Shown piece after piece: positions 50,512 to 59,749 of a DNA stretch of 64,000 nt; the stretch's first letter is position 1; each line of letters opens with the position of its first letter. This DNA is from Bacillota bacterium (GTDB lineage Bacteria; Bacillota; Clostridia; Lachnospirales; Lachnospiraceae): assembly GCA_023390555.1 (NCBI GenBank), contig JAEWCQ010000007.1, positions 62,001 to 126,000 of the forward strand. The letters run 5' to 3'. The translations under genes and the position numbers were made by a program. Below the pieces are notes generated by a model. It ran no database searches. It saw only the letters and a program-made list of their open reading frames with translations, and was not told the DNA's origin.

Positions 50512-51486
50512 CTAGCGAGACAGATTCTTACAAATCTGGTACTCATATTCCGGAATGGTCTTTGTCATTGCCAGTGCTTCATCAATATCATAATCTACAA
50601 ATTCTCCATGCTTGTACGCAACAAGACGGTTGGATTTTCCTTCACATAACAAATCTACAGCAAGGCAGCCCATCGTAGATGCATAAACACGATCTTTACA
50701 GGTCGGGCTTCCGCCACGCTGCATATGTCCCAGAATGGTTGCTCTGGTCTCAATGCCTGTTGCAGCTTCGATTCTCTTAGCCATACTGGAAGAATGTCCG
50801 ATTCCTTCTGCATTGATAATGATATGGTGCTGTTTTCCGCGTTTTCTGTTCTCGATGATGTTATTAACCAGCTTCTGCTCATCGTAATCGTATTTCTCCG
50901 GCAGCAGAATATCTTCCGCTCCGTTTGCAATACCGGTCCATAATGCAATATAACCGGCCCCGCGTCCCATAACCTCAATGACACTGCAGCGCTCATGAGA
51001 AGTAGAAGTATCACGTACTTTGTCAATCGCTTCCATCGCAGTATTCACAGCCGTATCAAATCCGATGGTATAATCGGTACAGGAAATATCCAGATCGATG
51101 GTTCCAGGTACACCGATGGTATTGATTCCAAGTGCTGCCAGTTTCTGTGCTCCTTTGAAAGAACCGTCACCGCCAATGACAATAATGCCGTCAATGCCGT
51201 GCTTCTTGCAGATCTCAGCACCCTTTGCCTGACCTTCCGGTGTTACGAATTCAAGACAGCGAGCCGTCTGTAAAATCGTACCTCCGCGCTGTATGATATC
51301 AGATACGTCTTTTGCTTCCATATCAATGATCTCTTCCTGTAGAAGTCCCGCGTACCCTCTCTTGATTCCTTTTACTTTCTTTCCCTGCGCAATTGCTTCA
51401 CGTACAACCGCACGAATTGCCGCATTCATTCCCGGTGCATCTCCGCCGCTTGTAAGCACTCCAATTGTGTTGATCTCTTTTGCCAT
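50512..51486 (-). CDS. pfkA: ATP-dependent 6-phosphofructokinase
   Basis: A 324-residue glycolytic enzyme that phosphorylates fructose 6-phosphate. Motifs: GVLTSGGDAPGMNAAIRAVV, IVIGGDGSFKGAQKLA (ATP binding), VPGTIDLDISCTDYTIGFDT with the catalytic Asp in GTID, EVMGRGAGYIAL and ILGHMQRGGSPT. The residue after GTID is Leu rather than the Asn of E. coli PfkA. AGGAGG lies upstream of the ATG. It follows dnaE by 58 bases, a common Gram-positive order. Confidence 0.96.
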   Translation of the reverse strand: MAKEINTIGVLTSGGDAPGMNAAIRAVVREAIAQGKKVKGIKRGYAGLLQEEIIDMEAKDVSDIIQRGGTILQTARCLEFVTPEGQAKGAEICKKHGIDGIIVIGGDGSFKGAQKLAALGINTIGVPGTIDLDISCTDYTIGFDTAVNTAMEAIDKVRDTSTSHERCSVIEVMGRGAGYIALWTGIANGAEDILLPEKYDYDEQKLVNNIIENRKRGKQHHIIINAEGIGHSSSMAKRIEAATGIETRATILGHMQRGGSPTCKDRVYASTMGCLAVDLLCEGKSNRLVAYKHGEFVDYDIDEALAMTKTIPEYEYQICKNLSR

Positions 51487-51544
51487 GCTGCTACCTCCTA
51501 TATGTATAAGCGCTCTCTTAAAATTTTATCTAATCTATCCTATT

Positions 51545-54500
51545 TTAATCCCTCGATGTTGATTTTGCAATGCTTTCTATCGACTTTTCTACAACTTTTA
51601 CATTATTTTTACCAATAAATTCATACAGTATTCCTAATAAATCATCGGTGATGCCGACACTGCGGCTGTCAGGAAGCTTTTTCATCTGTTTTGCGGCAGC
51701 CAGAAAGATGATAACCGCATCTTTTCCGTCATAATCGCGTATTTTCACCAGCAGTTCCTTCTCTTTTTCCTCATATGCCTCAAGGCTGTCAAACTGCAGC
51801 CACAACTCCCGTTTCGTATCATCAAACGAAATGATTTTTTCACAGACGATCTTGCCGTTTCTGTCTTCTTCGACATTGGCACGTCCCCTTACGAAAATCT
51901 TTGCATCTGTTTCCAGCAGACTGTGGTAGCGTTCAAAATCCTTCGGAAACAGGATGACTTCCACAGTTCCGACCAGGTCCTCAACGGTAATAAATGCCAT
52001 CGCCTTGTTGGTCTTGGTATATTTTATCACCTTATCCGTGATCATTCCGCCCACAATGACCTTTTCATTATCTTCCACTTTTGTCTTCCCGGTCTCCTCA
52101 TCCAGTACAAAATCTGCCGTTACCGCAGACGTATTCCGACGGAGTTTTTCCATATAGTTTTCCAGAGGATGCCCGCTGATATAGACACCGAGAACCTCTT
52201 TCTCAAATCCGAGAAGAACCTCTTTCTCATACTCCTCCACATCCGGAAGACGGATCTCAAAATCTTTTTTCGTATCTTCCGAGGCCAGATCAAACAGCGT
52301 CATCTGTCCCGCCATCGAACTTTTCTTCTCCTGGTTGATATTATCGAGCAATGAACCGTAGATCATCATCTTCTGTCTGCGGCTGCCCTCAAGTCCATCA
52401 AGCGCACCTGCCTTTATAAAATTCTCGATGGTCCGTTTGTTCACTTCTTTTCCGGAAAGCCTCGTGATAAAATCCTTCAGTGTCTTAAACGGCCCGCGTT
52501 CCTGCCGCTCTGCAACGATCGCTTCAATCACGGGACGGCCGATGCTTTTGATTGCAGAAAGTCCATAGCGTATGGAACGGTCGGAAACGGAGAAGCTTCC
52601 TGCTCCCTCATTGATGTCGGGCGGCAATATCTGAATTCCCATCTGACGGCAGGTATAGATATACTCCGACACTTTTGTTGTATTATCGAGCACGGAAGTC
52701 ATCAGTGCCGCCATAAATTCCACCGGATAATAATATTTCAGGTAAGCAGTCTGGTAAGATACCACTGCATAAGCAGCTGCATGGGACTTGTTGAATGCAT
52801 ACTTTGCAAAATCGATCATCTCATCATAAATTTTATTAGCTACCGCTTCACTGATCCCGTTTGCCACGCACCCCGGCACCTGTTCTTCGGGATTGCCATA
52901 GACAAAATTCTTCCGTTCCTTTTCCATCACGGAACCCTTTTTCTTTGACATTGCCCTGCGCAGCAGATCACTCCTGCCCAATGTGTAACCGGCAAGCTCC
53001 CGCACGATCTCCATTACCTGCTCCTGATACACGATACAGCCATAGGTCGGTGACAGGATCGGTTCCAGCTGCGGACAGTCATAGGTAATCTGACCCATAT
53101 TATTCTTTCCCTTGATATAGGCCGGTATAAAATCCATTGGGCCCGGACGGTACAGGGAAATGCCGGCTATGACATCTTCCAGACTCTGCGGTTTCAGTTC
53201 CTTCATGAAGTTCTTCATTCCGGCACTTTCCAGCTGGAATACGCCATCTGTCCGGCCGGTTCCAAGTGAATCCAGTACTTTCTTATCATTGTAATCGATA
53301 TGATCCAGGTCGATCGGCTTCCCCTGGCTCTTTTCCACCATACGTACGGCATTCTGAATGACCGTCAGTGTACGCAGTCCGAGGAAATCCATCTTAAGCA
53401 GACCCAGCTCTTCAATTGTTGTCATCGTAAACTGTGTTGTAATCGTTCCGTCCGATGCCCGGGACAACGGGACATATTCCTCCATCGGCTGCTGGCTGAT
53501 TACGACACCTGCCGCATGCATCGAGGTATGCCGCGGCAGACCTTCCAGACGCTTTGACATGTCAATCAGCGTCTTTACTGTCTCGTCGGTCTCATACATT
53601 GTCCTTAGATCCGGATTCATAACAAGCGCCTTCGCAATGGTAATCCCAAGTTCATTCGGAATGCTCTTTGCAATATTATCCACAAATGCATACGGAAGAT
53701 CCATGACTCGTCCGACATCACGGATGACTCCGCGCGCCGCAAGCGTACCAAACGTCACAATCTGCGTCACACATTCTTTTCCGTATTTTTCTACGACATA
53801 ATCAATGACTTCCTGTCTTCTCTCGAAGCAGAAGTCCACATCAATATCAGGCATGGAGACACGTTCCGGATTTAAGAAACGCTCGAAAATCAGACCATAC
53901 TTGATCGGATCGATATTCGTAATACCTGTTGTATAGGAAACAAGACTTCCTGCCGCACTTCCCCTTCCCGGTCCTACTATGATATCATGTTCTCTTGCGA
54001 AACGAATAAAATCCCAGACAATCAGGAAATAATCCACATATCCCATATTCCGGATAACATCCAGTTCACTTTGCAGTTGTGGCGTAAGTTCTGCGAATGT
54101 ATCCGGATAACGCTCCTGTAGGCCGTCAAAACACAATTTATTCAGATAAGTCCAGGAATCATAGCCCTCCGGCACCTCAAAATGCGGCACTTTCGTATTT
54201 CCGAACTCGATCTCCACATGGCAGCGGTCAGCGATCTTTGCCGTATTTTCCAGTGCCTGCAGCGCATAGGGAAACAGTGCTTTCATCTCATCTTCTGATT
54301 TTACATAATATTGACCGCCTTCGTAGCGCATGCGGTCTTCATCGGACAACTTTTTCCCCGTCTGCATGCAGAGCAGAATGTCATGCGGTTCCGCATCCTC
54401 CGCATACGTATAGTGGATATCATTGGTTGCAACCAGTTCAATTCCCGTGTCCTGACTCAGACGCAGCAGCTGTTGGTTGACCATCTTCTGATCCGGCAGT

Positions 54501-55036
54501 CCGTGATCCTGCAGCTCCAGGAAAAAATTCCCCTTTCCAAAACAGTCTTCATATTTAAATGCGATCTGCTTTGCCTCTTCATACATCCCTCGCACCAGGT
54601 GCCTCTGCACTTCACCTGCAAGGCATGCACTGAGCGCAATAATCCCCTCGTGATATTCCTGCAGTACTTCCATATCTACACGCGGCTTATAGTAATAGCC
54701 CTCTACAAAACCACGAGATACGATTTTCATCAGATTGCTGTAGCCGAGGTCATTTTCTGCCAGTAATACCAGATGGTAATAGCGGTCTTCTCCATGAACG
54801 GTCTCACGGTCCAATCTGGAACCGGGTGCAACGTAGACCTCACAGCCAAGTACCGGATTGATGCCGGCCGCTTTTGCAGCCTTATAGAAGTCAATCACTC
54901 CGAACATGACACCGTGATCGGTGATCGCCGCCGCGGTCATGCCAAGTTCTTTGACTCTTGCCACATATTCTTTTATTTTATTCGAACCATCCAGCAGACT
55001 GTATTCTGTATGGGTATGTAAATGTGCGAATGCCAT
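51545..55036 (-). CDS. dnaE: DNA polymerase III alpha subunit, DnaE type
   Basis: A 1163-residue C-family polymerase. Domains in order: PHP (FAHLHTHTEYSLLDGSNKIK at the N-terminus), palm with catalytic aspartates in MPDIDVDFCFERR, thumb and fingers (VGPGRGSAAGSLVSYTTGIT; PTYGCIVYQEQVMEIV), helix-hairpin-helix and beta-binding region, then an OB fold near 950-1060 (KVIVGGMITDKVIKYTKTNK). This is DnaE1-like rather than PolC, which lacks this order and carries an exonuclease insert. It has a good promoter of its own and leads the dnaE-pfkA unit. Confidence 0.97.
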   Translation of the reverse strand: MAFAHLHTHTEYSLLDGSNKIKEYVARVKELGMTAAAITDHGVMFGVIDFYKAAKAAGINPVLGCEVYVAPGSRLDRETVHGEDRYYHLVLLAENDLGYSNLMKIVSRGFVEGYYYKPRVDMEVLQEYHEGIIALSACLAGEVQRHLVRGMYEEAKQIAFKYEDCFGKGNFFLELQDHGLPDQKMVNQQLLRLSQDTGIELVATNDIHYTYAEDAEPHDILLCMQTGKKLSDEDRMRYEGGQYYVKSEDEMKALFPYALQALENTAKIADRCHVEIEFGNTKVPHFEVPEGYDSWTYLNKLCFDGLQERYPDTFAELTPQLQSELDVIRNMGYVDYFLIVWDFIRFAREHDIIVGPGRGSAAGSLVSYTTGITNIDPIKYGLIFERFLNPERVSMPDIDVDFCFERRQEVIDYVVEKYGKECVTQIVTFGTLAARGVIRDVGRVMDLPYAFVDNIAKSIPNELGITIAKALVMNPDLRTMYETDETVKTLIDMSKRLEGLPRHTSMHAAGVVISQQPMEEYVPLSRASDGTITTQFTMTTIEELGLLKMDFLGLRTLTVIQNAVRMVEKSQGKPIDLDHIDYNDKKVLDSLGTGRTDGVFQLESAGMKNFMKELKPQSLEDVIAGISLYRPGPMDFIPAYIKGKNNMGQITYDCPQLEPILSPTYGCIVYQEQVMEIVRELAGYTLGRSDLLRRAMSKKKGSVMEKERKNFVYGNPEEQVPGCVANGISEAVANKIYDEMIDFAKYAFNKSHAAAYAVVSYQTAYLKYYYPVEFMAALMTSVLDNTTKVSEYIYTCRQMGIQILPPDINEGAGSFSVSDRSIRYGLSAIKSIGRPVIEAIVAERQERGPFKTLKDFITRLSGKEVNKRTIENFIKAGALDGLEGSRRQKMMIYGSLLDNINQEKKSSMAGQMTLFDLASEDTKKDFEIRLPDVEEYEKEVLLGFEKEVLGVYISGHPLENYMEKLRRNTSAVTADFVLDEETGKTKVEDNEKVIVGGMITDKVIKYTKTNKAMAFITVEDLVGTVEVILFPKDFERYHSLLETDAKIFVRGRANVEEDRNGKIVCEKIISFDDTKRELWLQFDSLEAYEEKEKELLVKIRDYDGKDAVIIFLAAAKQMKKLPDSRSVGITDDLLGILYEFIGKNNVKVVEKSIESIAKSTSRD

Positions 55037-55068
55037 TGTCTTCCTCTTTTCTAATTCTATCTTTTGTT

Positions 55069-55097
55069 AGTCTAACATTTTCCCCCTGATTTTTCAA
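55069..55097 (-). promoter_or_regulatory. dnaE promoter
   Basis: TTGAAA-17-TAGACT on the minus strand, about 33 bases before the dnaE ATG. Confidence 0.6.
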
Positions 55098-55144
55098 CAT
55101 TAGGGACTGTTCGAAACGGAATACAAAAGGCAGCCGCCCCATCC

Positions 55145-56104
55145 TTAAATACTTTGATCACATACGATTCCTTTGATATCCTCCTCGGTAATTTTCTTTT
55201 CCGCCACCATCTGATCGGCCTTCGCCTGCAGGATATCCTTTTGCACATCCGTTTTTACAGCGGCTGACGTACTGTGTTCAACTTTCGTTTGATCGGTTTT
55301 TCCAGTCTTTTCCTCGGTCTCCTGCTGTTCTTCCTTCCGTTCCTCTGCCTCTTTTTGGATGTCATCCATCTTTTGATCCTGTGTCTCGACGGCCTGATCC
55401 ATCATCATACCGACAACCTCTTTACCTGCATCTTCCAAAATCGTCTGAGCCGCTTTCTCCGCGTCGACCATATCATGCTGTTTTAACCGCGCTTTATGTA
55501 TTCCACGGATCACCGCATTATCTTCCGCCCGGCTCTTTTTTGCGTCCTCTATTTTGGAATTAAAATGGTTCTGCTGCTTATATAGTTCCATTGCCTGACT
55601 TAGATAATCCGTCCGTCCGTTCGCATCGATCTCCTGCAGGCGATTCCATTCCTCTTTCGAAAACGGTTCCCCCGGTTTTCCCGAAAACATATCTGCCCTT
55701 CGTTTCAGCAGATTCAGATCACTCTCTTCCTCACTGTCAGCCTTGACTCCATACTGCTCCATCAGCGCACTTTTTCTGTCCTGAATATCCCGTATCATGT
55801 CCTGATTCTCTTTTATTTCACCTTCCAGTTCCCGCACATGATCCTTGCGCCCTTCCAATTCGTCATCTACCTTTTGTTCGCCGGAAAACACATCCATAAT
55901 CTGCTTAATTGCCTGTTTGCCAGCCAGCGCCTGTTTTTGTGCGATCAGATCCTGTGACAGATTCAGATCTCCTCCGTATACCGAATTTCCTGCTTTGTTG
56001 TCTCCATCCTTTTGATCTGTCTCTGACGGAAGTGCTTCATTTTGACCGAATGTCCCACTTCCCTGTACCGTATTTGTATAACTTATGTTTGAAACCTGTG
56101 CCAT
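55145..56104 (-). CDS. Signal-less coiled-coil protein of unknown function
   Basis: A 319-residue, strongly charged protein without Sec signal or membrane helix. Residues 1-45 are Ser/Asn/Gly-rich (MAQVSNISYTNTVQGSGTFG). Coiled coil is likely at 75-125 (DDELEGRKDHVRELEGEIKE) and 170-280, with a Glu/Gln/Lys-rich run EERKEEQQETEEKTGKTDQT. The C-terminus contains VQKDILQAKADQMVAEKKIT. The N-terminal style resembles the proteins at 47400 and 59750. A GAGGGGG ribosome site precedes the ATG. No homologous family was recognised. Confidence 0.72.
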   Translation of the reverse strand: MAQVSNISYTNTVQGSGTFGQNEALPSETDQKDGDNKAGNSVYGGDLNLSQDLIAQKQALAGKQAIKQIMDVFSGEQKVDDELEGRKDHVRELEGEIKENQDMIRDIQDRKSALMEQYGVKADSEEESDLNLLKRRADMFSGKPGEPFSKEEWNRLQEIDANGRTDYLSQAMELYKQQNHFNSKIEDAKKSRAEDNAVIRGIHKARLKQHDMVDAEKAAQTILEDAGKEVVGMMMDQAVETQDQKMDDIQKEAEERKEEQQETEEKTGKTDQTKVEHSTSAAVKTDVQKDILQAKADQMVAEKKITEEDIKGIVCDQSI

Positions 56105-56178
56105 TTCATTATCCCCCTCTGATTTCTATCATAGATTTAGCCGTAAAATAAATTTCTGATATAGTTATCGGTATTTTA

Positions 56179-56212
56179 CACAAAAAATAAAGAGCATGAG
56201 TAACTCTCATGC
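56179..56212 (-). terminator. Intrinsic terminator of the amino-acid ABC operon
   Basis: GCATGAG-agtta-CTCATGC on the minus strand, followed by TCTTTATTTTTTG. Confidence 0.8.
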
Positions 56213-56220
56213 CCTTTTCC

Positions 56221-56967
56221 TTATGATAACACTTTGGATAGAAAATCTCGCAATCTTAAATTCTGCGGATTTGCAAAAAATTCCTGAGGTGTGTTTTCTT
56301 CCTGTATCTGTCCCTCATTGATAAACATGACGCGGCTTGCAACTTCTTTTGCAAAACCCATTTCATGGGTTACAACAACCATGGTCATTCCATCCTGTGC
56401 AAGTTCCCGCATCAGCTCAAGAACCTCTCCGACCATTTCCGGATCCAGCGCAGAAGTCGGCTCATCGAAAAGCATGACATCCGGATTCATTGCAAGCGAT
56501 CTGGCAATGGCAATCCTCTGTTTCTGACCTCCGGACAACATTGCCGGATAAGCATCTGCCTTCTCCGATAATCCAACACGTGCCAGCAATTCGACTGCCT
56601 TTTTTTCAGCTTCTTCTTTTTTCATCAGTCCGGTTCGTACCGGAGCCAGCATAATGTTTTCTTTGACCGTATAGTTCGGAAAGAGATTAAACTGCTGAAA
56701 TACCATGCCAATTTTCTGCCGCATATGATTGATGTCAATCGACTTGTCCGTGATATCGGTTCCCTCAAAGGTAATGACACCGGAAGTCGGCATCTCCAGA
56801 AGGTTCAGTGAACGAAGGAATGTGGATTTGCCGCAGCCGGACGGCCCGATAATGGCAACCACCTCGCCCTGACAGATCTCCGTTGAAATCCCGTTTAATA
56901 CGATATGATCTCCGAAAGACTTACTCAGTTCCCTGACTTCAATTAAAACTTGTCCATTAACGCTCAT
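56221..56967 (-). CDS. Polar amino-acid ABC transporter ATPase, GlnQ-like
   Basis: A 248-residue ATPase with Walker A GPSGCGKSTF, Q-loop GMVFQQFNLFPNYTV, signature LSGGQKQRIAIARSLAM, Walker B VMLFDEPTSALDPEMVG and H-loop VVTHEMGFA. It is typical of glutamine/cystine-type importers. It overlaps the permease 3' end by 11 bases. Together with the next two genes it forms a complete binding-protein-dependent amino-acid importer. Confidence 0.95.
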   Translation of the reverse strand: MSVNGQVLIEVRELSKSFGDHIVLNGISTEICQGEVVAIIGPSGCGKSTFLRSLNLLEMPTSGVITFEGTDITDKSIDINHMRQKIGMVFQQFNLFPNYTVKENIMLAPVRTGLMKKEEAEKKAVELLARVGLSEKADAYPAMLSGGQKQRIAIARSLAMNPDVMLFDEPTSALDPEMVGEVLELMRELAQDGMTMVVVTHEMGFAKEVASRVMFINEGQIQEENTPQEFFANPQNLRLRDFLSKVLS

Positions 56968-57643
56968 TCGTTCTTAACCTCGCTTCCAGTTTACGTACCC
57001 CTGCTGTCAGAATCATCACCAGTACCAGATAGATAATTGCCACACCGATCAGAGGCATAAATGGTGCATAGGTCGAGCTTCGAATAATGTCTCCGCCCCT
57101 GGTCAAGTCCATGATACCGATGTATCCACTGATGGAGGTTTCTTTCAATAAGGTAATAAATTCATTGGCCAGCGCCGGAAGCACATTTTTAAATGCCTGC
57201 GGCATAATGATTAGCCGCATGGTCTGACCGTAATTCAATCCCAGACTACGTCCGGCCTCAAACTGTCCCTCATCGACCGACATAATACCGGAACGCACAA
57301 TTTCTGCCACATAAGCAGCGGAATTCAGACCAAATGCAATCGCAGCAACCAGAATCTTGTTATTCACCGTAACCAGAATGATGTAAAACATAATCAGCAG
57401 CTGAAGCATGGAAGGCGTCCCACGTATTACCGTCAGGTAAACACGGCAGATAGAATTGAGGATATTGAGTCCGCCGCGCTTATCATGTGTTGCGCGTATG
57501 GTGGCGATTAAAAAGCCAAGTACAATACCAATCACAACTGCCAGAATCGTTATGAGAATCGTATTCCCAAATCCCTTCAGCAGATACATATACCTGTCTT
57601 GTTCTATAAAATTCTGTTGGAATTTACTGATGATCGTATCCAA
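56957..57643 (-). CDS. Polar amino-acid ABC transporter permease
   Basis: A 228-residue permease of the His/Glu/Gln/Arg family with about five membrane helices. Landmarks: GFGNTILITILAVVIGIVLG, VYLTVIRGTPSMLQLLIMFY, VRSGIMSVDEGQFEAGRSLG (the EAA-type loop), and LPALANEFITLLKETSISGY. It pairs with the downstream GlnQ-like ATPase and upstream binding lipoprotein. Confidence 0.94.
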   Translation of the reverse strand: MDTIISKFQQNFIEQDRYMYLLKGFGNTILITILAVVIGIVLGFLIATIRATHDKRGGLNILNSICRVYLTVIRGTPSMLQLLIMFYIILVTVNNKILVAAIAFGLNSAAYVAEIVRSGIMSVDEGQFEAGRSLGLNYGQTMRLIIMPQAFKNVLPALANEFITLLKETSISGYIGIMDLTRGGDIIRSSTYAPFMPLIGVAIIYLVLVMILTAGVRKLEARLRTNER

Positions 57644-57680
57644 AATGTTTCCTCCGTCTGCTGACTATTTCCTCTGATAC

Positions 57681-58517
57681 TTATTTATTACGAACGATAA
57701 TTACCTGGCGTGCAGTCGTATAAGTATCTGTAAAATCGATGTTCTTCAATCTGTCTTCGGTAACCGTCATACCTGCAGCACCAAAATCAGCTTTTCCAGA
57801 CTGAACTGCAGCGATAATGGAATCAAACTCCATATCTTCCACTTTCAGTTCATAACCAAGTTTGTCGCAGATTGCCTGTGCCAGATCCACGTCGATACCG
57901 ACAACGTCTCCGCCATCATAGTATTCATATGGCTCGAAAGCTGCATTGGTCGCCATAGTGAGCGTTCCGTTGGAACGATCCACATCTGCCGGTGATTCAT
58001 AAGGAGTTTTCCCCTTTGTATCATCTCCGATGTAGTTTTTAATGATATCATCTAAAGTTCCGTCTTCCTTCAGTTCCGAAATGGCCTGATTGAATTTCTC
58101 TGTTAAATCCGCATTATCTTTTGAAATGCAGATTGCGTACTGTTCATCTGCGAATGCATCCTTTAAGATCTCAAGATCATCGTTCTTCTCTACAAAAGCC
58201 TTTGCCGGCTGTTCGTCAATGATAACGGCATCTGCCTTGCCCTGTTTTAATGCCTGTACCGCATCTGCTCCCTTGTTGTAACGATCTACAACAGTCTCTG
58301 CCGTCTTTGTTCCTTCCGTCGGCTCTTCTGTATTCGCTTCATCCGCAAAACTGGATGCGTAAATATCTCCGGTTGTTCCAAGCTGAACCGCAATTGTCTT
58401 TCCATTCAGATCGTCTGCGGAAAACACCGTATTCTTTGCAACAGAACCGCATCCTGCAACAGAAGCAGCCATTATCACAGCAAGTGTTATTGCTGCTGCT
58501 CTTTTCATATTTTTCAT
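57681..58517 (-). CDS. Amino-acid-binding lipoprotein of the ABC transporter
   Basis: A 278-residue SBP_bac_3 protein with lipobox VAGC (Cys23). Landmarks: LNGKTIAVQLGTTGDIYASS, GADAVQALKQGKADAVIIDE, ISKDNADLTEKFNQAISELK, TNAAFEPYEYYDGGDVVGID and FDSIIAAVQSGKADFGAAGM. The order of lobes is circularly permuted compared with the usual family, with the typical N-terminal lobe motif (TNAAFEPYEY) near residue 190. Residues 61-77 hold a Glu/Thr-rich insertion (DEANTEEPTEGTKTAETV). It captures a polar amino acid; specificity is not predictable. Confidence 0.92.
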   Translation of the reverse strand: MKNMKRAAAITLAVIMAASVAGCGSVAKNTVFSADDLNGKTIAVQLGTTGDIYASSFADEANTEEPTEGTKTAETVVDRYNKGADAVQALKQGKADAVIIDEQPAKAFVEKNDDLEILKDAFADEQYAICISKDNADLTEKFNQAISELKEDGTLDDIIKNYIGDDTKGKTPYESPADVDRSNGTLTMATNAAFEPYEYYDGGDVVGIDVDLAQAICDKLGYELKVEDMEFDSIIAAVQSGKADFGAAGMTVTEDRLKNIDFTDTYTTARQVIIVRNK

Positions 58518-58573
58518 TTTTTCATCCTCCTAAATATGGCCCTGTTATAGGAACCATAACCAATAATGCAAGG

Positions 58574-58602
58574 ATTATAGCACAATTTCGTACAGACCTC
58601 AA
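58574..58602 (-). promoter_or_regulatory. Promoter of the amino-acid ABC operon
   Basis: TTGAGG-17-TATAAT on the minus strand, with TG one base before the -10; about 57 bases from the start codon. Confidence 0.75.
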
Positions 58603-58638
58603 GAGCTGCTTGTATATTTATACATTTGAATGTACTAT

Positions 58639-58667
58639 TTGCATATTACAGTAAGTATTGCTATAAT
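58639..58667 (+). promoter_or_regulatory. Promoter of the CPBP protease gene
   Basis: TTGCAT-17-TATAAT with TG one base before the -10, 42 bases before the start codon. Confidence 0.78.
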
Positions 58668-58708
58668 AGTTACTAGTAAAATTCAGGTATGAACTTATGG
58701 AGGTATTC

Positions 58709-59584
58709 ATGAAGAAAGTCGGAAGAGTTTTATTTTGTCTGGTGCCTTTTTTGCTTGCATTGGGTATTCAGTTCTTAATCAGTATCCCGTTTACCGGGAT
58801 TGCATTTGGTTATATTTTCCTTCACGCAACCGATAATACAGATTTCCAGAGTCTCTATCTTGCCCTGACAAATCTGATAACCGGCAGCACATTTAACACC
58901 TGGCTGTCCGCCACCTATGGGACTGCCGCTCTGGTTGTATTTGCGATCTGGTACCAGAAACGTTTTCATGCCGCAACTTTAAAAACTGCTCCCCGTTATT
59001 TTAACCCGATGATTCTCATTTCCATTCCTGCGATAGCAATCGGGCTGCAGTATGTGACAAACTATGTTGTGTCTTTTACGGCTTTCCTGCGACCGGACTG
59101 GCTGGATTCCTATGAGAGTATTTTAAATATGATTGGCATCTCACATGTGACACCGATCCTGTTTCTATATTCGGTCATCATTGCCCCGATCTGTGAGGAG
59201 CTGATCTTCCGCGGTGTGACTCTGACCTATGCCAAAAAAGAGATGCCGTTCTGGGCTGCAAATATACTGCAGGCTGTTTTATTCGGTGTGTATCACATGA
59301 ATCCGCTCCAGGGCATCTATGCATTTTTTATCGGGCTGTTTCTGGGGTATGTCTGCCACAAGGGCGGCAGCATTTTTCTGTCCATACTCCTGCATGCGGT
59401 CTTTAATCTTTGGGGAACGGTGGCACCGGACAATTTTATGTATGGTACGGACAAAGCATTTTTCTTCATCTTCTGGCTGGTGCTTGGCCTGATCGTCCTT
59501 TATGCCGGTCTGTTCTTCTATAAAAAAGGTGTATTTCTTCGCGATCACAGGGTTAATGATTTCAGCAGTTCTTCCGATATGTAA
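58709..59584 (+). CDS. CPBP-family intramembrane metalloprotease
   Basis: A 291-residue membrane protein of the CAAX protease/bacteriocin-processing (Abi) family with about eight helices. Catalytic motifs are intact: EELIFR (Glu163, Glu164, Arg168), FGVYHMNPLQG (His196) and LLHAVFN (His229, Asn233). Such enzymes cleave membrane peptides or protect against self-made bacteriocins; the substrate is unknown. The ATG at 58709 is used because GGAGG is five bases upstream; an ATG four codons earlier overlaps that site. A terminator follows. Confidence 0.93.
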   Translation: MKKVGRVLFCLVPFLLALGIQFLISIPFTGIAFGYIFLHATDNTDFQSLYLALTNLITGSTFNTWLSATYGTAALVVFAIWYQKRFHAATLKTAPRYFNPMILISIPAIAIGLQYVTNYVVSFTAFLRPDWLDSYESILNMIGISHVTPILFLYSVIIAPICEELIFRGVTLTYAKKEMPFWAANILQAVLFGVYHMNPLQGIYAFFIGLFLGYVCHKGGSIFLSILLHAVFNLWGTVAPDNFMYGTDKAFFFIFWLVLGLIVLYAGLFFYKKGVFLRDHRVNDFSSSSDM

Positions 59585-59641
59585 TCTGTAGCAGTCTTTT
59601 ACGGCCAAAAATACTGTTACAAATACATTGAGCGAACCAGG

Positions 59642-59691
59642 GACGGTAGCATTCGAAAAAAAGGAATTTTTCAGAATACTGCCGTCTTTTT
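59642..59691 (+). terminator. Intrinsic terminator of the CPBP gene
   Basis: A long hairpin with outer stem GACGGTAGCATTC/GAATACTGCCGTC (one wobble, one mismatch) and an inner A/T stem, followed by TTTTTC. Confidence 0.78.
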
Positions 59692-59749
59692 CTATGTTTA
59701 TAAGGAAATAATCATATTGAAAAGGGAGCGTTCTCAAGGGGGAAAATGA

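Noticed and set aside
55085..55144. GGC/GCC-rich sequence after the coiled-coil gene as a terminator
   Set aside because: The best stem is only three to four base pairs.
56165..56171. CCGATAA as a sigma-28 promoter for the coiled-coil gene
   Set aside because: No TAAA at the required distance; the upstream bases are the T tract of the ABC operon terminator.
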